From the NCBI GenBank assembly GCA_002798195.1, contig NWQM01000001.1, positions 372,001-436,000 on the forward strand: DNA of 64,000 nt, written 5' to 3'. The notes below the pieces were generated by a model. That model was given only the letters and a program-made list of their open reading frames with translations, searched no databases and was not told the origin of the DNA. Within the stretch, counting starts at the first letter, position 1. Each line of letters starts with the position of its first letter. A program made the position numbers and the translations under genes. This stretch comes from Lysobacteraceae bacterium NML03-0222 (GTDB lineage: Bacteria; Pseudomonadota; Gammaproteobacteria; Xanthomonadales; Xanthomonadaceae). Shown here piece after piece: positions 24,699-34,339 of this stretch.

Positions 24699-26504
24699 TC
24701 AAGTGGCAGCGCTGGCCGGAGGCTCGGCGAGCGCGTTGCCGTCTGCAATGGGCGGGGCGATGCGCATGATGTGCAGAATATCCATCAGCCCCTGGCCGAT
24801 ACGGCGGGCATAGTTGCTGTCATTCATCAGCGATGAAGTCTGCCAGCCATCGAGCTCCTGGCTGCGCAGTTTCACCATGACGCGCCCACGGAAGACTTCC
24901 AACCGGCCAATATGCGCCTCCAGTGCAGCCAGACATTCGGGCCATTGCGGGCTATCTGCGGGCAGGCGTGACATTTGTCGGAACTGCCGCAAGGTTTTGA
25001 ACAGATGCCGGCGCAGGCGCAGATAATCCGGGTAGGTCGGGCTTTGCGGGTTCTGCAGGTTCAGTTGCAGATTTTTTTGCAGATGTTTGCCGTGCTTGAT
25101 GACTTCCACCAGCTGAAAGGCGGCCATATGCGCATTGCCCAGCAAGTTTTGCTGCATCTCATCATGCAGGTCTATCTTGCTGGTGAAATCCAGAAGGGCG
25201 CTGTAGAGCGGCTTGATTTGATATTCGTAGAGGATTTGCGCGTCCACCGGCAGTGGCGGCGGCGGCAAGGGCGGGTTTTTGGGCGCCTCTGCAGCGTGCA
25301 GGTCGTCATCGGCGATATAGAACATCCGTGCCAGCACTTCCAAGCTGACCGAGCCCAAATAACGCACTTCCTGCAGCACAGCCTGCAGGGCAGTGTCACC
25401 GGCACGCAACATATTGGCATTGAGATAGCGCGGGCGCAGCGGTTTGTTGCTGGCAAGCAGGGCTTCTTGCTGGCTGGCGGGCAACCATTGGCACAGCTTG
25501 GCGGCCAGTTGCTTCTGCCACGGCCAGAACACAGCCAGTCCCAGCAGATTGAACAGGCTGTGAAAGAATGCCAGTTGCAGCAGTGCGCTCATGCCTGCCA
25601 GCTCGCCCAGGTGCATCACCAGGCGCGATAGCGGCCACCACAAAATCAGCGAGAGCAGGGCGGTGACCGAGTTGAACAGAAGATGTGCCAGTGCCAGGCG
25701 CTGGCCGCCGCGCTCACTGCCGAGCATGCCGACAACGGCGGTGGAGGCGCTGCTGCCGACGTTCGAGCCGATGGCGATGGCAAAGCCCTGCATCAGGGTG
25801 ATTTGCCCGCCCGCGAGCGCGGCCAGGGTGAGAATCAGTGTGGCATGCGAGGACTGCAGCACGATGGTGAGCAGCAGCCCGGCCAGACAGAACATCAGCA
25901 CTTCCAGCAGCCCGCCCACCTTGAGGGTGCTCAAGTCCATTTGGCCGACCGCCTGAAAACCGTCCTTGATGGCATCAATGCCCAGAAAAATCAGGGCGAT
26001 ACCGACCAGAATCCGGCCAAATGCCTTGCTGCGACCTTTGAAGAAACCGGCCAGGATGCCAAACACCAGCATCGGAATCGCTGCCGGGGACAGGCTGACG
26101 CTTTGCCCGGCCAGTGCCAGCAACCAGATGCCACTGGTGGCGCCCAGATTGGTGCCCAGCAGCACCGCGATACCGCCGGCAAGGGTAATCAGCCCGGTAC
26201 TCAGGAAGGCCATGGTCAGCAGCGAGACCAGGGTGCTCGATTGCAGCAGGAAAGTGGCGCCGATACCAAACAGCATGCCGCGCAACGGGGTGGCCGTGCT
26301 GCGCGCCATCAGTCGCTCCAGCATGCCGCCTGCGGTGTTGTGCAGGCCTTCTTCGATGCACTGCATGCCAAACAGGAACAATGCCAGCCCATAGCAAAGC
26401 TGCAACCAGGAGGCGCTGTACCAAAAGCTCCAGCCGAGCAGTGCCAACAGCAGCACAATGGACAGCCATTTGAGCGTGGCCGCTTGGATGACAGGTCGTT
26501 TCAT
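24699..26504 (-). CDS. Na+/phosphate cotransporter family protein with PhoU-like C-terminus
   Basis: A 601-residue inner-membrane protein. Two inverted Na/Pi-cotransporter repeats carry the QSS motifs FLLQSSTLVSLLTMAF (first) and VLQSSHATLILTLAALAGG (second). About nine membrane segments occupy residues 13-330. A cytoplasmic helical PhoU-like region (about 370-580) completes the NptA/YjbB layout. It probably moves inorganic phosphate with sodium; YjbB-type members export phosphate. The start codon follows no strong ribosome binding site. Confidence 0.88.
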   Translation of the reverse strand: MKRPVIQAATLKWLSIVLLLALLGWSFWYSASWLQLCYGLALFLFGMQCIEEGLHNTAGGMLERLMARSTATPLRGMLFGIGATFLLQSSTLVSLLTMAFLSTGLITLAGGIAVLLGTNLGATSGIWLLALAGQSVSLSPAAIPMLVFGILAGFFKGRSKAFGRILVGIALIFLGIDAIKDGFQAVGQMDLSTLKVGGLLEVLMFCLAGLLLTIVLQSSHATLILTLAALAGGQITLMQGFAIAIGSNVGSSASTAVVGMLGSERGGQRLALAHLLFNSVTALLSLILWWPLSRLVMHLGELAGMSALLQLAFFHSLFNLLGLAVFWPWQKQLAAKLCQWLPASQQEALLASNKPLRPRYLNANMLRAGDTALQAVLQEVRYLGSVSLEVLARMFYIADDDLHAAEAPKNPPLPPPPLPVDAQILYEYQIKPLYSALLDFTSKIDLHDEMQQNLLGNAHMAAFQLVEVIKHGKHLQKNLQLNLQNPQSPTYPDYLRLRRHLFKTLRQFRQMSRLPADSPQWPECLAALEAHIGRLEVFRGRVMVKLRSQELDGWQTSSLMNDSNYARRIGQGLMDILHIMRIAPPIADGNALAEPPASAAT

Positions 26505-26589
26505 GAGCGCAGTTTCATGTTCGCTTCATCTGGATGCAAGGCGCATGTCGCATCCGGGTGATAATAGGCCGGAACATTCAGGAGCCGCC

Positions 26590-27825
26590 ATGTCTTGGGA
26601 TATTGTCGTTATTGGTGCCGGGCCTGTGGGCTTGTGTTTTGCGCGTGCGCTGGCAGGCAGCGGCCTGCGCGTGGCGGTACTGGAGCAGCAGCCGGGCAGC
26701 GTGCTGGAAAACCCCGAGGACGATGGCCGTGAAATCGCACTGACCCATCGCTCGCACCGCCTGCTGCATGATTATGGGCTGTGGCCGCATATTGCCGACG
26801 AGAATATCGCCACCTTGCGGGATGCGGTGGTGCTCGATGGCGATGATGAGCAAGGGCTATTGTTCTCGCACCGCGAAAGCGGCCAGTCGCAGCTGGGCTG
26901 GTTGGTGTCCAATCACGCCATCCGCCGTGCCGCCTGGCAGGCCTTGCAGGCCGAGAACGCTGGCAATGTGGAAATCATCGACAATGCCCGCGTCACGCAT
27001 GTGGAGGCCAACGCCCACGGCGCCAACGTCAGGCTGGCCGATGGCCGCGAGTTCGCCGCCGAGCTTTTGGTGGCGGCAGACAGCCGCTTTTCCGAAAGCC
27101 GTCGCGCGCTTGGCATCCGCGCCGATTTCCTGGACTTTGGCCGTAGCATGTTGCTGGTACGGATGCGCCACGAGGTTCCGCATGATTCGGTGTCCTGGGA
27201 ATGGTTCCGCTACGGGCAGACGCTGGCGCTGTTGCCGCTGCACGATGCCAATACTTCATCGGTGGTGCTGACCCTGACCCGCGCCGAGCTGGATGCGTTG
27301 CTGGCGCTGGACGAGGACAGCTTCAATGCTGATATCGCCCGCCGTTTCGATGGCCGCCTGGGGCAGATGCAGCGCATCAGCGCCTGCCGCCAATACCCGC
27401 TGGTGGGGGTCTATCCCGAACGCTTCTACAGCACCCGTTTTGCGCTGATTGGCGATGCTGCCGTGGGCATGCACCCGGTGACCGCGCATGGCTTCAATTT
27501 CGGCTTGCTGTCGGTCGATGCGCTGGCACAGCGCATTCTCGATGCCTTGCAGCATGGCGAGCCTATCTGGCATGAGCATTTGCTGGCCGATTACGATGCC
27601 GAGCATCGTGCCGTCACCCGCCCGCTTTACTTGGCCACCACCCTGGTGGCGCGGCTTTATGGCGATGACCGTCCCCCGGCCAAAGCGCTGCGCAAACTGG
27701 CGCTGGGGGCAGGGCGGCTTGCCAAACCTTTCCGGCAATTGGTGATGCACGGCCTGACCCACCCCGATGAGGACATGCCACTGGGGAGCCTGCGCAAATG
27801 GGCGATGCGACTGCGGCCTCGCTGA
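26590..27825 (+). CDS. ubiM: FAD-dependent ubiquinone-pathway hydroxylase, UbiM-like
   Basis: A 411-residue flavin monooxygenase of the UbiH/COQ6 family. The N-terminal FAD motif is IVVIGAGPVGLCFARALAG, the GD motif is FALIGDAAVGMHPVTAHGFN, and the central strand ELLVAADSRFSESRR is the DG-type motif. HPVTAHGFNFGL is the form seen in UbiM, which hydroxylates ubiquinone precursors in lineages lacking some dedicated hydroxylases. UbiH and UbiI are encoded at 57-59 kb, so a third hydroxylase for the remaining ring position fits. AGGAGC precedes the ATG. Confidence 0.72.
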   Translation: MSWDIVVIGAGPVGLCFARALAGSGLRVAVLEQQPGSVLENPEDDGREIALTHRSHRLLHDYGLWPHIADENIATLRDAVVLDGDDEQGLLFSHRESGQSQLGWLVSNHAIRRAAWQALQAENAGNVEIIDNARVTHVEANAHGANVRLADGREFAAELLVAADSRFSESRRALGIRADFLDFGRSMLLVRMRHEVPHDSVSWEWFRYGQTLALLPLHDANTSSVVLTLTRAELDALLALDEDSFNADIARRFDGRLGQMQRISACRQYPLVGVYPERFYSTRFALIGDAAVGMHPVTAHGFNFGLLSVDALAQRILDALQHGEPIWHEHLLADYDAEHRAVTRPLYLATTLVARLYGDDRPPAKALRKLALGAGRLAKPFRQLVMHGLTHPDEDMPLGSLRKWAMRLRPR

Positions 27826-27836
27826 GTGCGAGTTGC

Positions 27837-28307
27837 TCAGGCGCGATGGTAGGGATGATTCATCAGCATTGATTGGGCGCGGTACAGCTGCTCGGCGACA
27901 ATCAGTCGCACCAGCATATGCGGCAGGGTCATCGCGCCCAGTGACCAGGACTCATCGGCGCGGGCGATGACATCGGGTGCATGGCCTTCAGGGCCGCCAA
28001 TCAGGAATGCCAGGTCGCGCCCCTGGCCGCGCCAGTGTTCCAGACGCTCGGCCAGTTTTTCCGAGCTCCAGCTCTTGCCCCGGCCATCAAGCGCCACCAC
28101 CCAAGCCCCTTTGGGGATGGCGGCCAGGACACGCTCGCCTTCTTCCTGCATGGCGCGCTGGCTATCGCGGCCTTTGCCACGGATGCCGGGGGCGATTTCC
28201 AGAAGTTGCAGGGGCAGGCCGTGGGAGAGGCGTTTTTGGTACTCGCCAAAGCCTTCGGCCACCCATGCGGGGGGGCGCTCGCCGACGGCAATCAGGCTGG
28301 CTTTCAT
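27837..28307 (-). CDS. rlmH: 23S rRNA (pseudouridine1915-N3)-methyltransferase
   Basis: A 156-residue SPOUT methyltransferase that modifies pseudouridine 1915 in helix 69 of 23S rRNA on the assembled 70S ribosome. Diagnostic segments are VVALDGRGKSWSSEKLAERL, FLIGGPEGHAPDV and the C-terminal knot MTLPHMLVRLIVAEQLYRA followed by YHRA. It follows rsfS by 12 bases, the common rsfS-rlmH pair. Confidence 0.97.
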   Translation of the reverse strand: MKASLIAVGERPPAWVAEGFGEYQKRLSHGLPLQLLEIAPGIRGKGRDSQRAMQEEGERVLAAIPKGAWVVALDGRGKSWSSEKLAERLEHWRGQGRDLAFLIGGPEGHAPDVIARADESWSLGAMTLPHMLVRLIVAEQLYRAQSMLMNHPYHRA

Positions 28308-28319
28308 GTTGGGTGTTGC

Positions 28320-28715
28320 TTACTCGGCATCCTGCGGGGCTTCATCGCCCACTGTCCACAGCCGCTCCAGCGCGTAGAACTCGCGTACTCGCGGCAGCAT
28401 CACATGCACCACCACATCGCCCAGATCCACCAGCACCCATTCGGCTTCTTGCTCGCCCTCCACACCCAACGGCTGGTAGTCGAGCTGCTTGGCAAAACGC
28501 ACCACTTCGTCGGCGATGGCTTTGACATGGCGGGTAGAGGTGCCCGAGCAAATCAGCATATGGTCACAGACGCTGCTTTTGCCGCGCACATCAAGCGCCA
28601 TCACATCCTGTGCCTTGAGGTTTTCCACGGCATCGCGGGCAGTTTGCAAAAGGACATCCACCGGCGGTGCGGGGTTGGGGGCGGTGGTCTTGACGATATG
28701 AGCCTGGTTGGACAA
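28320..28715 (-). CDS. rsfS: ribosomal silencing factor
   Basis: A 131-residue protein that binds L14 and blocks joining of the ribosomal subunits under poor nutrient conditions. The core DVMALDVRGKSSVCDHMLIC, SGTSTRHVKAIADEV and EWVLVDLGDVVVHVM are typical. No upstream ATG fits. The likely start is TTG 28715 (MSNQAHIVKTT), with GAGAG upstream. It lies between nadD and rlmH in the usual order. Confidence 0.93.
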   Translation of the reverse strand: MSNQAHIVKTTAPNPAPPVDVLLQTARDAVENLKAQDVMALDVRGKSSVCDHMLICSGTSTRHVKAIADEVVRFAKQLDYQPLGVEGEQEAEWVLVDLGDVVVHVMLPRVREFYALERLWTVGDEAPQDAE

Positions 28716-28747
28716 GTGGGGAACTCTCGGTTGGAAAGGGCTTGATT

Positions 28748-29398
28748 CTAACCCCTGCGGTAAAGCTGGTGGGCATTGATGTACTGGGCGACCGCGGCGG
28801 GCGTCCATTGCTGCCAATGGGACAGGCCTTGTTCGAGCGCACGGCGCAGGGCGCTGGAGGATTCCGGCCGCAGTGGCATCGGCAGGCGGTACCAGTATCC
28901 GGCCGCAGTTTGCTGGAGCGCCTGTGGCTGGCATTGCCAGCGGCCTTGGCTGATGGCGGCCAATTCGGGCGGTAAGGCTTGCGTGGCGAGCACATTGCCG
29001 GGGCGTTCGGCAATCACGATATGCACCTGGGCAAGCAGCTCACGCCAGCGCCGCCAGCTGGGCAGGGAGAGAAAGCTGTCCGCGCCCAGCAGCAAGGCCA
29101 GTGGTGCGTCCTGGCCGAGTTCGGTGCGTAGCGCCAGCACGCTGTCGATGCTGTAGGAAGGCCCCTCACGTTGCAGCTCGCGGATGTCGATGGCAAGGCC
29201 GGTTTCATCGGCTAGCGCAAGGCGCAGCATGTCAAGGCGCTGCATGGCATCGGCTGCGGTCGGGCCTTTGTGCGGCGGGTCGGCGGCAGGCATGAAATGC
29301 ACCGTGGCGCGCAATGTATCGCGGGCAGTGCGGGCAAGCGCCAGATGGCCGCAGTGTACCGGGTCGAAGCTGCCGCCGTATTGAATGCGCAGGCTCAT
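28748..29398 (-). CDS. nadD: nicotinate-nucleotide adenylyltransferase
   Basis: A 216-residue enzyme that turns nicotinate mononucleotide and ATP into deamido-NAD. The nucleotidyltransferase signature YGGSFDPVHCGHLALA is near the N-terminus, and the second motif LRPESSSALRRAL near the C-terminus matches the ISST-R-like site. It overlaps holA by four bases, so it is translationally coupled in the leuS-lptE-holA-nadD-rsfS-rlmH cluster. Confidence 0.96.
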   Translation of the reverse strand: MSLRIQYGGSFDPVHCGHLALARTARDTLRATVHFMPAADPPHKGPTAADAMQRLDMLRLALADETGLAIDIRELQREGPSYSIDSVLALRTELGQDAPLALLLGADSFLSLPSWRRWRELLAQVHIVIAERPGNVLATQALPPELAAISQGRWQCQPQALQQTAAGYWYRLPMPLRPESSSALRRALEQGLSHWQQWTPAAVAQYINAHQLYRRG

Positions 29399-30429
29399 GC
29401 CGAAAGCAGCCGCAGGGCGCGCGGCTCGGCCACTGCCACCAGCAAGCGCTCCAGCGCCAGCCAGGCATCCCCTGCGGCACGGCCTTTGGCGATGCGGTCG
29501 ATGTGTCCGGCCTCGGCCAGAAACTGGCGCCAGCGCGCGCTATCGTGGCGCTTCAGGGCGCGCAGGTAGAGCGCCTGCTTGGCTTCCCAAATGCGTTGTG
29601 CTTTGAATTCGGCTTGCAGATTGCCGCCGCGCGCCTGTAGCGCGGCCAGTTTTTCCGCAATTTGCAGCTCGCGAATCACCATGCCCAGCAGTGCCGGGAC
29701 GGCTTCGCCTTCGGCGCGCAGCCCGGCCAGTACGCGCGTGACCTGGGCAGCCTGGCCGTTCAGTGCCGCATCGGTCAGTCGGAAAACATCAAAGCGTGCG
29801 GCATCGGCGACCAAGTCCTGCATGGCGGCCACATCCAGCATTTGTCCGGGCACCGCCAGCAATGCCAGTTTGTCCACTTCTTGTGCTGCGGCCAGCAGAT
29901 TGCCTTCCACCCGTGCTGCCAACTGGGCAATGGCATCGCGCTCGGCGCGCAAGCCGCGGCTGCGCAGACGCGTATCCAGCCAGTCCATCAACTCATGCGG
30001 CTTGACTGCCCAAGCGATGGCCAGATGGCCGACTTTGGCAATGGCCTCGCTCCATTTGCCGGCATGCGATTTGCTCCAGTCATTGGCGATGATGAGCAGG
30101 GTGATGCCTTCTGGCGGTGCGGCGCAGAATTCGCTGATGAGTGCGGCGCCGTCTTTGCCGGGCTTGCCAGTGGGCAGGCGCACTTCAATCAGTCGCTGGC
30201 TGCTGAACAGCCCCATGCTGGCAAAGGCGCCGCGCAGCTGCTCCCATTTGAAATCGCGCGGCTCGGCATCGAATACTTCGCGCTCGGTGCAGCCCATGGC
30301 GCGGGCATGGGCACGTACAGCATCGGCAGCCTCCAGCACCCGCAGCGGCTCGACCCCGGCAACGAGATAAATGGGCCGCAGCGGTTCTTTGGGCAGCTGG
30401 GCAATCAGGCGTTCAGTATTGAGTTCCAC
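29395..30429 (-). CDS. holA: DNA polymerase III subunit delta
   Basis: A 344-residue clamp-loader subunit that opens the beta sliding clamp. The N-terminus MELNTERLIAQLPKEPLRPI followed by YLVAGVEPLRVLEAADA matches HolA, as do EVRLPTGKPGKDGAALI and the helical C-terminal collar domain. The Walker A site is degenerate, as normal for delta. It follows lptE by nine bases. Confidence 0.95.
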   Translation of the reverse strand: MELNTERLIAQLPKEPLRPIYLVAGVEPLRVLEAADAVRAHARAMGCTEREVFDAEPRDFKWEQLRGAFASMGLFSSQRLIEVRLPTGKPGKDGAALISEFCAAPPEGITLLIIANDWSKSHAGKWSEAIAKVGHLAIAWAVKPHELMDWLDTRLRSRGLRAERDAIAQLAARVEGNLLAAAQEVDKLALLAVPGQMLDVAAMQDLVADAARFDVFRLTDAALNGQAAQVTRVLAGLRAEGEAVPALLGMVIRELQIAEKLAALQARGGNLQAEFKAQRIWEAKQALYLRALKRHDSARWRQFLAEAGHIDRIAKGRAAGDAWLALERLLVAVAEPRALRLLSA

Positions 30430-30438
30430 CGTGAACTG

Positions 30439-30936
30439 TCAGTGCGGCTCACGCAGTGCGGCATCCACCCGGCGCAGGATGGCCGCAGTCATTTCGCGGC
30501 GCAGCTCCTTGCCCAGCAGCTCGGTTTCGCTGTCGGTGCCGATGGCTTCGGTCGGCTGTGCCAGATAATCGCGCGAGAGTTCAACCACTTGTTGCGGGAC
30601 GATATCCTTGCCCCCGGCATCACGCATGGCAAAAACCACCGCATAGCGCAGGTTGTACTCCTGTGCACGGCCGTGCGCATCCAGGCTGATGGGCAGATTG
30701 CCCCAGCGTTCGGAAATGATTTCAAGCCGTGCGGTTTTTTGTCCCTGTACCGAATCGGGCAGTTCGGCACCTGTGCGCGCCACCGCTTCGCGCAGCGATT
30801 CGGCCAGCTGGCTGTATGGGTCAGGCGCGACCACACGCACCGGGCCAAGGTTGGCGGGCAACTCCAGTGGGCGGCGCAGATGAAAGCCGCAACTGGCCAG
30901 GGTGAGGGCAAGAATCGGAACGAGGAGCTTCTTCAT
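30439..30936 (-). CDS. lptE: LPS-assembly lipoprotein LptE
   Basis: A 165-residue outer-membrane lipoprotein that plugs LptD and helps insert lipopolysaccharide. The signal peptide MKKLLVPILALTLASC ends in a lipobox with Cys16, followed by GFHLRRPLELPANLGPVRV, the family hallmark. It lies between leuS and holA, its conserved position. The longer frame upstream is not used; GGAG precedes the ATG at 30936. Confidence 0.93.
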   Translation of the reverse strand: MKKLLVPILALTLASCGFHLRRPLELPANLGPVRVVAPDPYSQLAESLREAVARTGAELPDSVQGQKTARLEIISERWGNLPISLDAHGRAQEYNLRYAVVFAMRDAGGKDIVPQQVVELSRDYLAQPTEAIGTDSETELLGKELRREMTAAILRRVDAALREPH

Positions 30937-31004
30937 GGTGCAAAGTCTGGACGATGGGCTTGCAGAGGGCAATGCTGCGGGCTGAATGAGCCCGCAGCAC
31001 GGGC

Positions 31005-33746
31005 TTACACAACGATATTGACGATACGCCCCGGGACGACGATGACTTTCTTCACGGGCTTGCCGTCAATGAAACTCACCACCGCAGGCAGTGCCAGGGC
31101 TTGCGCCTCGATGGCTTCACGGCTGGCATCGGCGGCGACCTCCAGCTGAGAACGCAGCTTGCCATTGACCTGCACCGCCAGCGTCAGGCTGTCGCGCACC
31201 AGGGCGGCAGGGTCCACCTGCGGGAACGGCACATCATCCAGCACGGTTTCGGCATGTCCCAGCCGCTGCCAGAGTGCATGGCTGATATGCGGGGTAATCG
31301 GGTTCAGCATCAGTACCAGCGCGCTGAAAGCCTCATGCTGCACGGCGCGGCCTGCCGGGCTTGGGTCGCTGAATTTGCCCAGGTGGTTGAGCAGCTCCAT
31401 GCAGGCGGCGATGGCGGTATTGAAGCTATGGCGGCGGCCATAGTCATCGCTCACCTTCTGGATGGTTTCATGCAGCTGGCGGCGCAGGGTTTTCTGCCCG
31501 GCATCGAGCGCACCCACATCCAGCGCGCCGGGCTGACCGGCGGCCATATGCTGTTCCACTTCGCGCCACAGGCGGCGCAGGAAGCGGCTCATGCCTTCCA
31601 CCCCGGCCTCGTTCCATTCCAGCGACTGCTCCGGTGGCGCGGCAAACATCGAGAACAGCCGTGCGGTGTCGGCGCCGAATTTTTCCACCAGACTATGCGG
31701 GTCAACGCCGTTGTTCTTGGACTTGGACATCTTTTCAACGCCGCCGGGGAGAACCGGCAGGCCGTCGCTGCGCAAACGGCCGCCCAGTACCTTGCCCTTG
31801 TCATCGCGCTCGATATCCACATCGGCAGGATTGAACCAGTCACGGCTGCCATTGGGATTTTCCCGGTACCAAGTGTCGGCAATCACCATGCCCTGGGTCA
31901 GCAGTCCTTTGGCCGGCTCATCGGCATGCACCATGCCGACATCGCGCAGCAGCTTGTGATAGAAGCGGAAGTACAGAAGGTGCAGGATGGCGTGCTCGAT
32001 GCCGCCAATGTATTGATCCACCGGCAGCCAGTAATTGGCGCGGCCATCCACCATGTCCGCCGCGCCCGGCGAGGTATAGCGGGCGTAATACCAGCTCGAC
32101 TCCATGAAGGTATCGAAGGTATCGGTTTCGCGCTCGGCCGCCTTGCCGCATTGCGGGCAGGTGGTCTTGCGCCAGTCTGGGTCGGATTTGATCGGGCTGA
32201 TCACCGCACCTGGCGTGGCGAAGGCTTCGGCCACGTCCTCGGGCAGCAATACCGGCAATTGCTCTTCGGGCACCGGCACGGCGCCGCAGTCCGGGCAGTA
32301 AATCACCGGAATCGGGCAGCCCCAATAGCGCTGGCGGGAAACCCCCCAGTCGCGCAGGCGGTAATTCACAACGCGTCGTCCAGCGCCTTGGCGCTCGAAT
32401 TTTTCAGCCAGCGCATCGAAGGCTTGCGTGTAGTCCAGCCCGTTGAATTCGCCGGAGTTAATCAGCCAGCCGCGCTCGGTATAAGCCGCATCGGAGAGCG
32501 AATCCAGATAGCTGCGCACCACTTCCACCGCCGCGTCGGTGTCATACACATCCAATGCCTTCTGCTTGCCAAGCGCCGCCTGCATCGGGTCGGCATGCGC
32601 GGCCACGTCATCGGAAATGTCCATGAGTGCATCGCGTACTTCCAGCGGCACAATCACCGGGCGAATCGGCAGACCGTACTTCAGCGCGAATTCGTGGTCG
32701 CGGGCATCGTGGGCAGGCACAGCCATCACCGCGCCGGTGCCGTAATTCATCAGCACGAAGTTGGCGACATAGATCGGCACGTCTTCGCCGGTAATGGGGT
32801 GAATCGCCCATTGGCCGGTCGCCATGCCGCGTTTTTCCTGGGTTTCCAGTTCAGCTTCGGACACGCCGCCCTGCTTGAGTTCGGCCAGGAATGCAGCCAG
32901 CTCCGGGTTGTTGGCGGCGGCCTTTTGCGCCAGCGGGTGGTCGCCGGCAATCGAGATGAAGCTCACCCCCATCAGTGTGTCCGGGCGGGTGGTGAATACC
33001 GTCAGCGGCGTGTCTTCGCCATCGACCTTGAAACTGATTTCCAGCCCTTCACTGCGACCAATCCAGTTGCGCTGCATGGTTTTGACCGACTCCGGCCAGC
33101 CTTCCAGCGTATCCAGCCCGTCCAGCAATTCTTGCGCGTAATCGGTAATGCGCAGGAACCATTGCGGAATCTCGCGCTTTTCCACCAGCGCGCCAGAGCG
33201 CCAGCCGCGACCGTCGATGACCTGCTCGTTGGCCAGCACGGTCTGGTCAACCGGGTCCCAGTTCACCACGGCATTCTTGCGGTAGGCCAGCCCCTTTTTC
33301 AAAAGCCGCACGAACATGCGCTGCTCGTGCGCGTAATACTCCGGCGTGCAGGTGGCGAACTCGCGCGACCAGTCAATCGCATAGCCCAGCGCCTTGAGCT
33401 GCTCGCGCATATGGTCGATATTGGCGTAAGTCCACTGCGCCGGCGCCGTGCCCTGCTTGATGGCGGCATTTTCCGCCGGCAGGCCGAAGGCATCCCAGCC
33501 CATCGGCTGCAATACGTTGTGGCCGGTCATGCGCTTGTAGCGGCTGATGACATCGGCAATGGTGTAGTTGCGCACATGCCCCATATGCAGCGCACCGGAC
33601 GGATACGGCAGCATCGCCAGGCAGTAATACTTCGGCTTGTCAGCCGCTTCCTGTACCTGATACGCGCGACTTTCCTGCCAGAAAGACTGGGCAGCGGCTT
33701 CGACAGTGGCGGGGGAATAGCTGTTTTCGGTAGCTTCTTGACTCAT
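31005..33746 (-). CDS. leuS: leucine--tRNA ligase
   Basis: A 913-residue class I synthetase. The HIGH-type motif is GALHMGHVRNYT, the KMSKS motif is VEKMSKSKNNGVDPHSL, and a CP1 editing domain (TTRPDTLMGVSF ... MAVPAHDARDHEFALKY) removes mischarged amino acids. The anticodon-binding domain lies after about residue 660. Two starts are possible: ATG 33758 (MPSAMSQEA) and ATG 33746 (MSQEATENSY). Neither has a strong ribosome binding site, so the internal one is chosen tentatively. It heads the minus-strand cluster down to rlmH. Confidence 0.95.
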   Translation of the reverse strand: MSQEATENSYSPATVEAAAQSFWQESRAYQVQEAADKPKYYCLAMLPYPSGALHMGHVRNYTIADVISRYKRMTGHNVLQPMGWDAFGLPAENAAIKQGTAPAQWTYANIDHMREQLKALGYAIDWSREFATCTPEYYAHEQRMFVRLLKKGLAYRKNAVVNWDPVDQTVLANEQVIDGRGWRSGALVEKREIPQWFLRITDYAQELLDGLDTLEGWPESVKTMQRNWIGRSEGLEISFKVDGEDTPLTVFTTRPDTLMGVSFISIAGDHPLAQKAAANNPELAAFLAELKQGGVSEAELETQEKRGMATGQWAIHPITGEDVPIYVANFVLMNYGTGAVMAVPAHDARDHEFALKYGLPIRPVIVPLEVRDALMDISDDVAAHADPMQAALGKQKALDVYDTDAAVEVVRSYLDSLSDAAYTERGWLINSGEFNGLDYTQAFDALAEKFERQGAGRRVVNYRLRDWGVSRQRYWGCPIPVIYCPDCGAVPVPEEQLPVLLPEDVAEAFATPGAVISPIKSDPDWRKTTCPQCGKAAERETDTFDTFMESSWYYARYTSPGAADMVDGRANYWLPVDQYIGGIEHAILHLLYFRFYHKLLRDVGMVHADEPAKGLLTQGMVIADTWYRENPNGSRDWFNPADVDIERDDKGKVLGGRLRSDGLPVLPGGVEKMSKSKNNGVDPHSLVEKFGADTARLFSMFAAPPEQSLEWNEAGVEGMSRFLRRLWREVEQHMAAGQPGALDVGALDAGQKTLRRQLHETIQKVSDDYGRRHSFNTAIAACMELLNHLGKFSDPSPAGRAVQHEAFSALVLMLNPITPHISHALWQRLGHAETVLDDVPFPQVDPAALVRDSLTLAVQVNGKLRSQLEVAADASREAIEAQALALPAVVSFIDGKPVKKVIVVPGRIVNIVV

Positions 33747-33911
33747 GGCGCTGGGCATCTACAGGGGACTGCGCAGACTACCGCAGCGCAATAATCAGCG
33801 CCAGCCACCTGCCAGTGCAAAACACCCAGCAGCCACAGCAATATCGCTCAATGAAGATTTCAATGTCGAATTTTCCGGGGATGCTGCTGTTATTGTGTCC
33901 GCAACGCTTCG

Positions 33912-34283
33912 ATGAATATATTGCGGCGGATGCAACGGACACTCGCCAAACTGAAAAGTACCATCGCCGCACTGCTGATTGCAGTGCTGGCGGTACTACC
34001 CGTTGCCGATGCGTTTGCCTGCTCGTTTGAATTGTTCGATGTCCATACGGCAACCACTGCGGGCAATCATACTTCGCCACTGCATGACAGCGCCGACAAG
34101 GCGGATGGCTCTGGCGACATGCATGGGGCTTGCGCCCACGGCCACTGTCATCACTCGGCGGCCAATATCTCATCCGGTACGGCATTGGATTGCGCCCCGA
34201 TGCGCAGTAGGCCAGGCGCATCACTGGATACGCCTCGCCCCTCCGAACTGCTTGAGCAACCGCTGAGACCTCCGCGCGGCTGA
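33912..34283 (+). CDS. small exported His/Cys-rich protein of the czc operon (CzcI-like)
   Basis: A 123-residue protein with a basic N-terminus and signal peptide (STIAALLIAVLAVLPVADAFA). The periplasmic part has a metal-binding-looking cluster, DMHGACAHGHCHHSA. It lies 56 bases before czcC. In Cupriavidus the small periplasmic protein CzcI holds the same place, so a role in sensing or buffering zinc, cobalt or cadmium is inferred. Sequence identity to CzcI is not obvious. ATG 33930 is an alternative start. Confidence 0.65.
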   Translation: MNILRRMQRTLAKLKSTIAALLIAVLAVLPVADAFACSFELFDVHTATTAGNHTSPLHDSADKADGSGDMHGACAHGHCHHSAANISSGTALDCAPMRSRPGASLDTPRPSELLEQPLRPPRG

Positions 34284-34339
34284 CGTGCGCCTTGCCCGTC
34301 CCGACGGGCTTTCACGTCACTATTGATTACGGAGTCCCC

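Noticed and set aside
31101..33794. 897-codon open frame on the plus strand opposite leuS
   Set aside because: It is the mirror of a highly conserved leuS gene; its product is His/Arg-rich with no domain, a known effect of GC-rich coding sequence.
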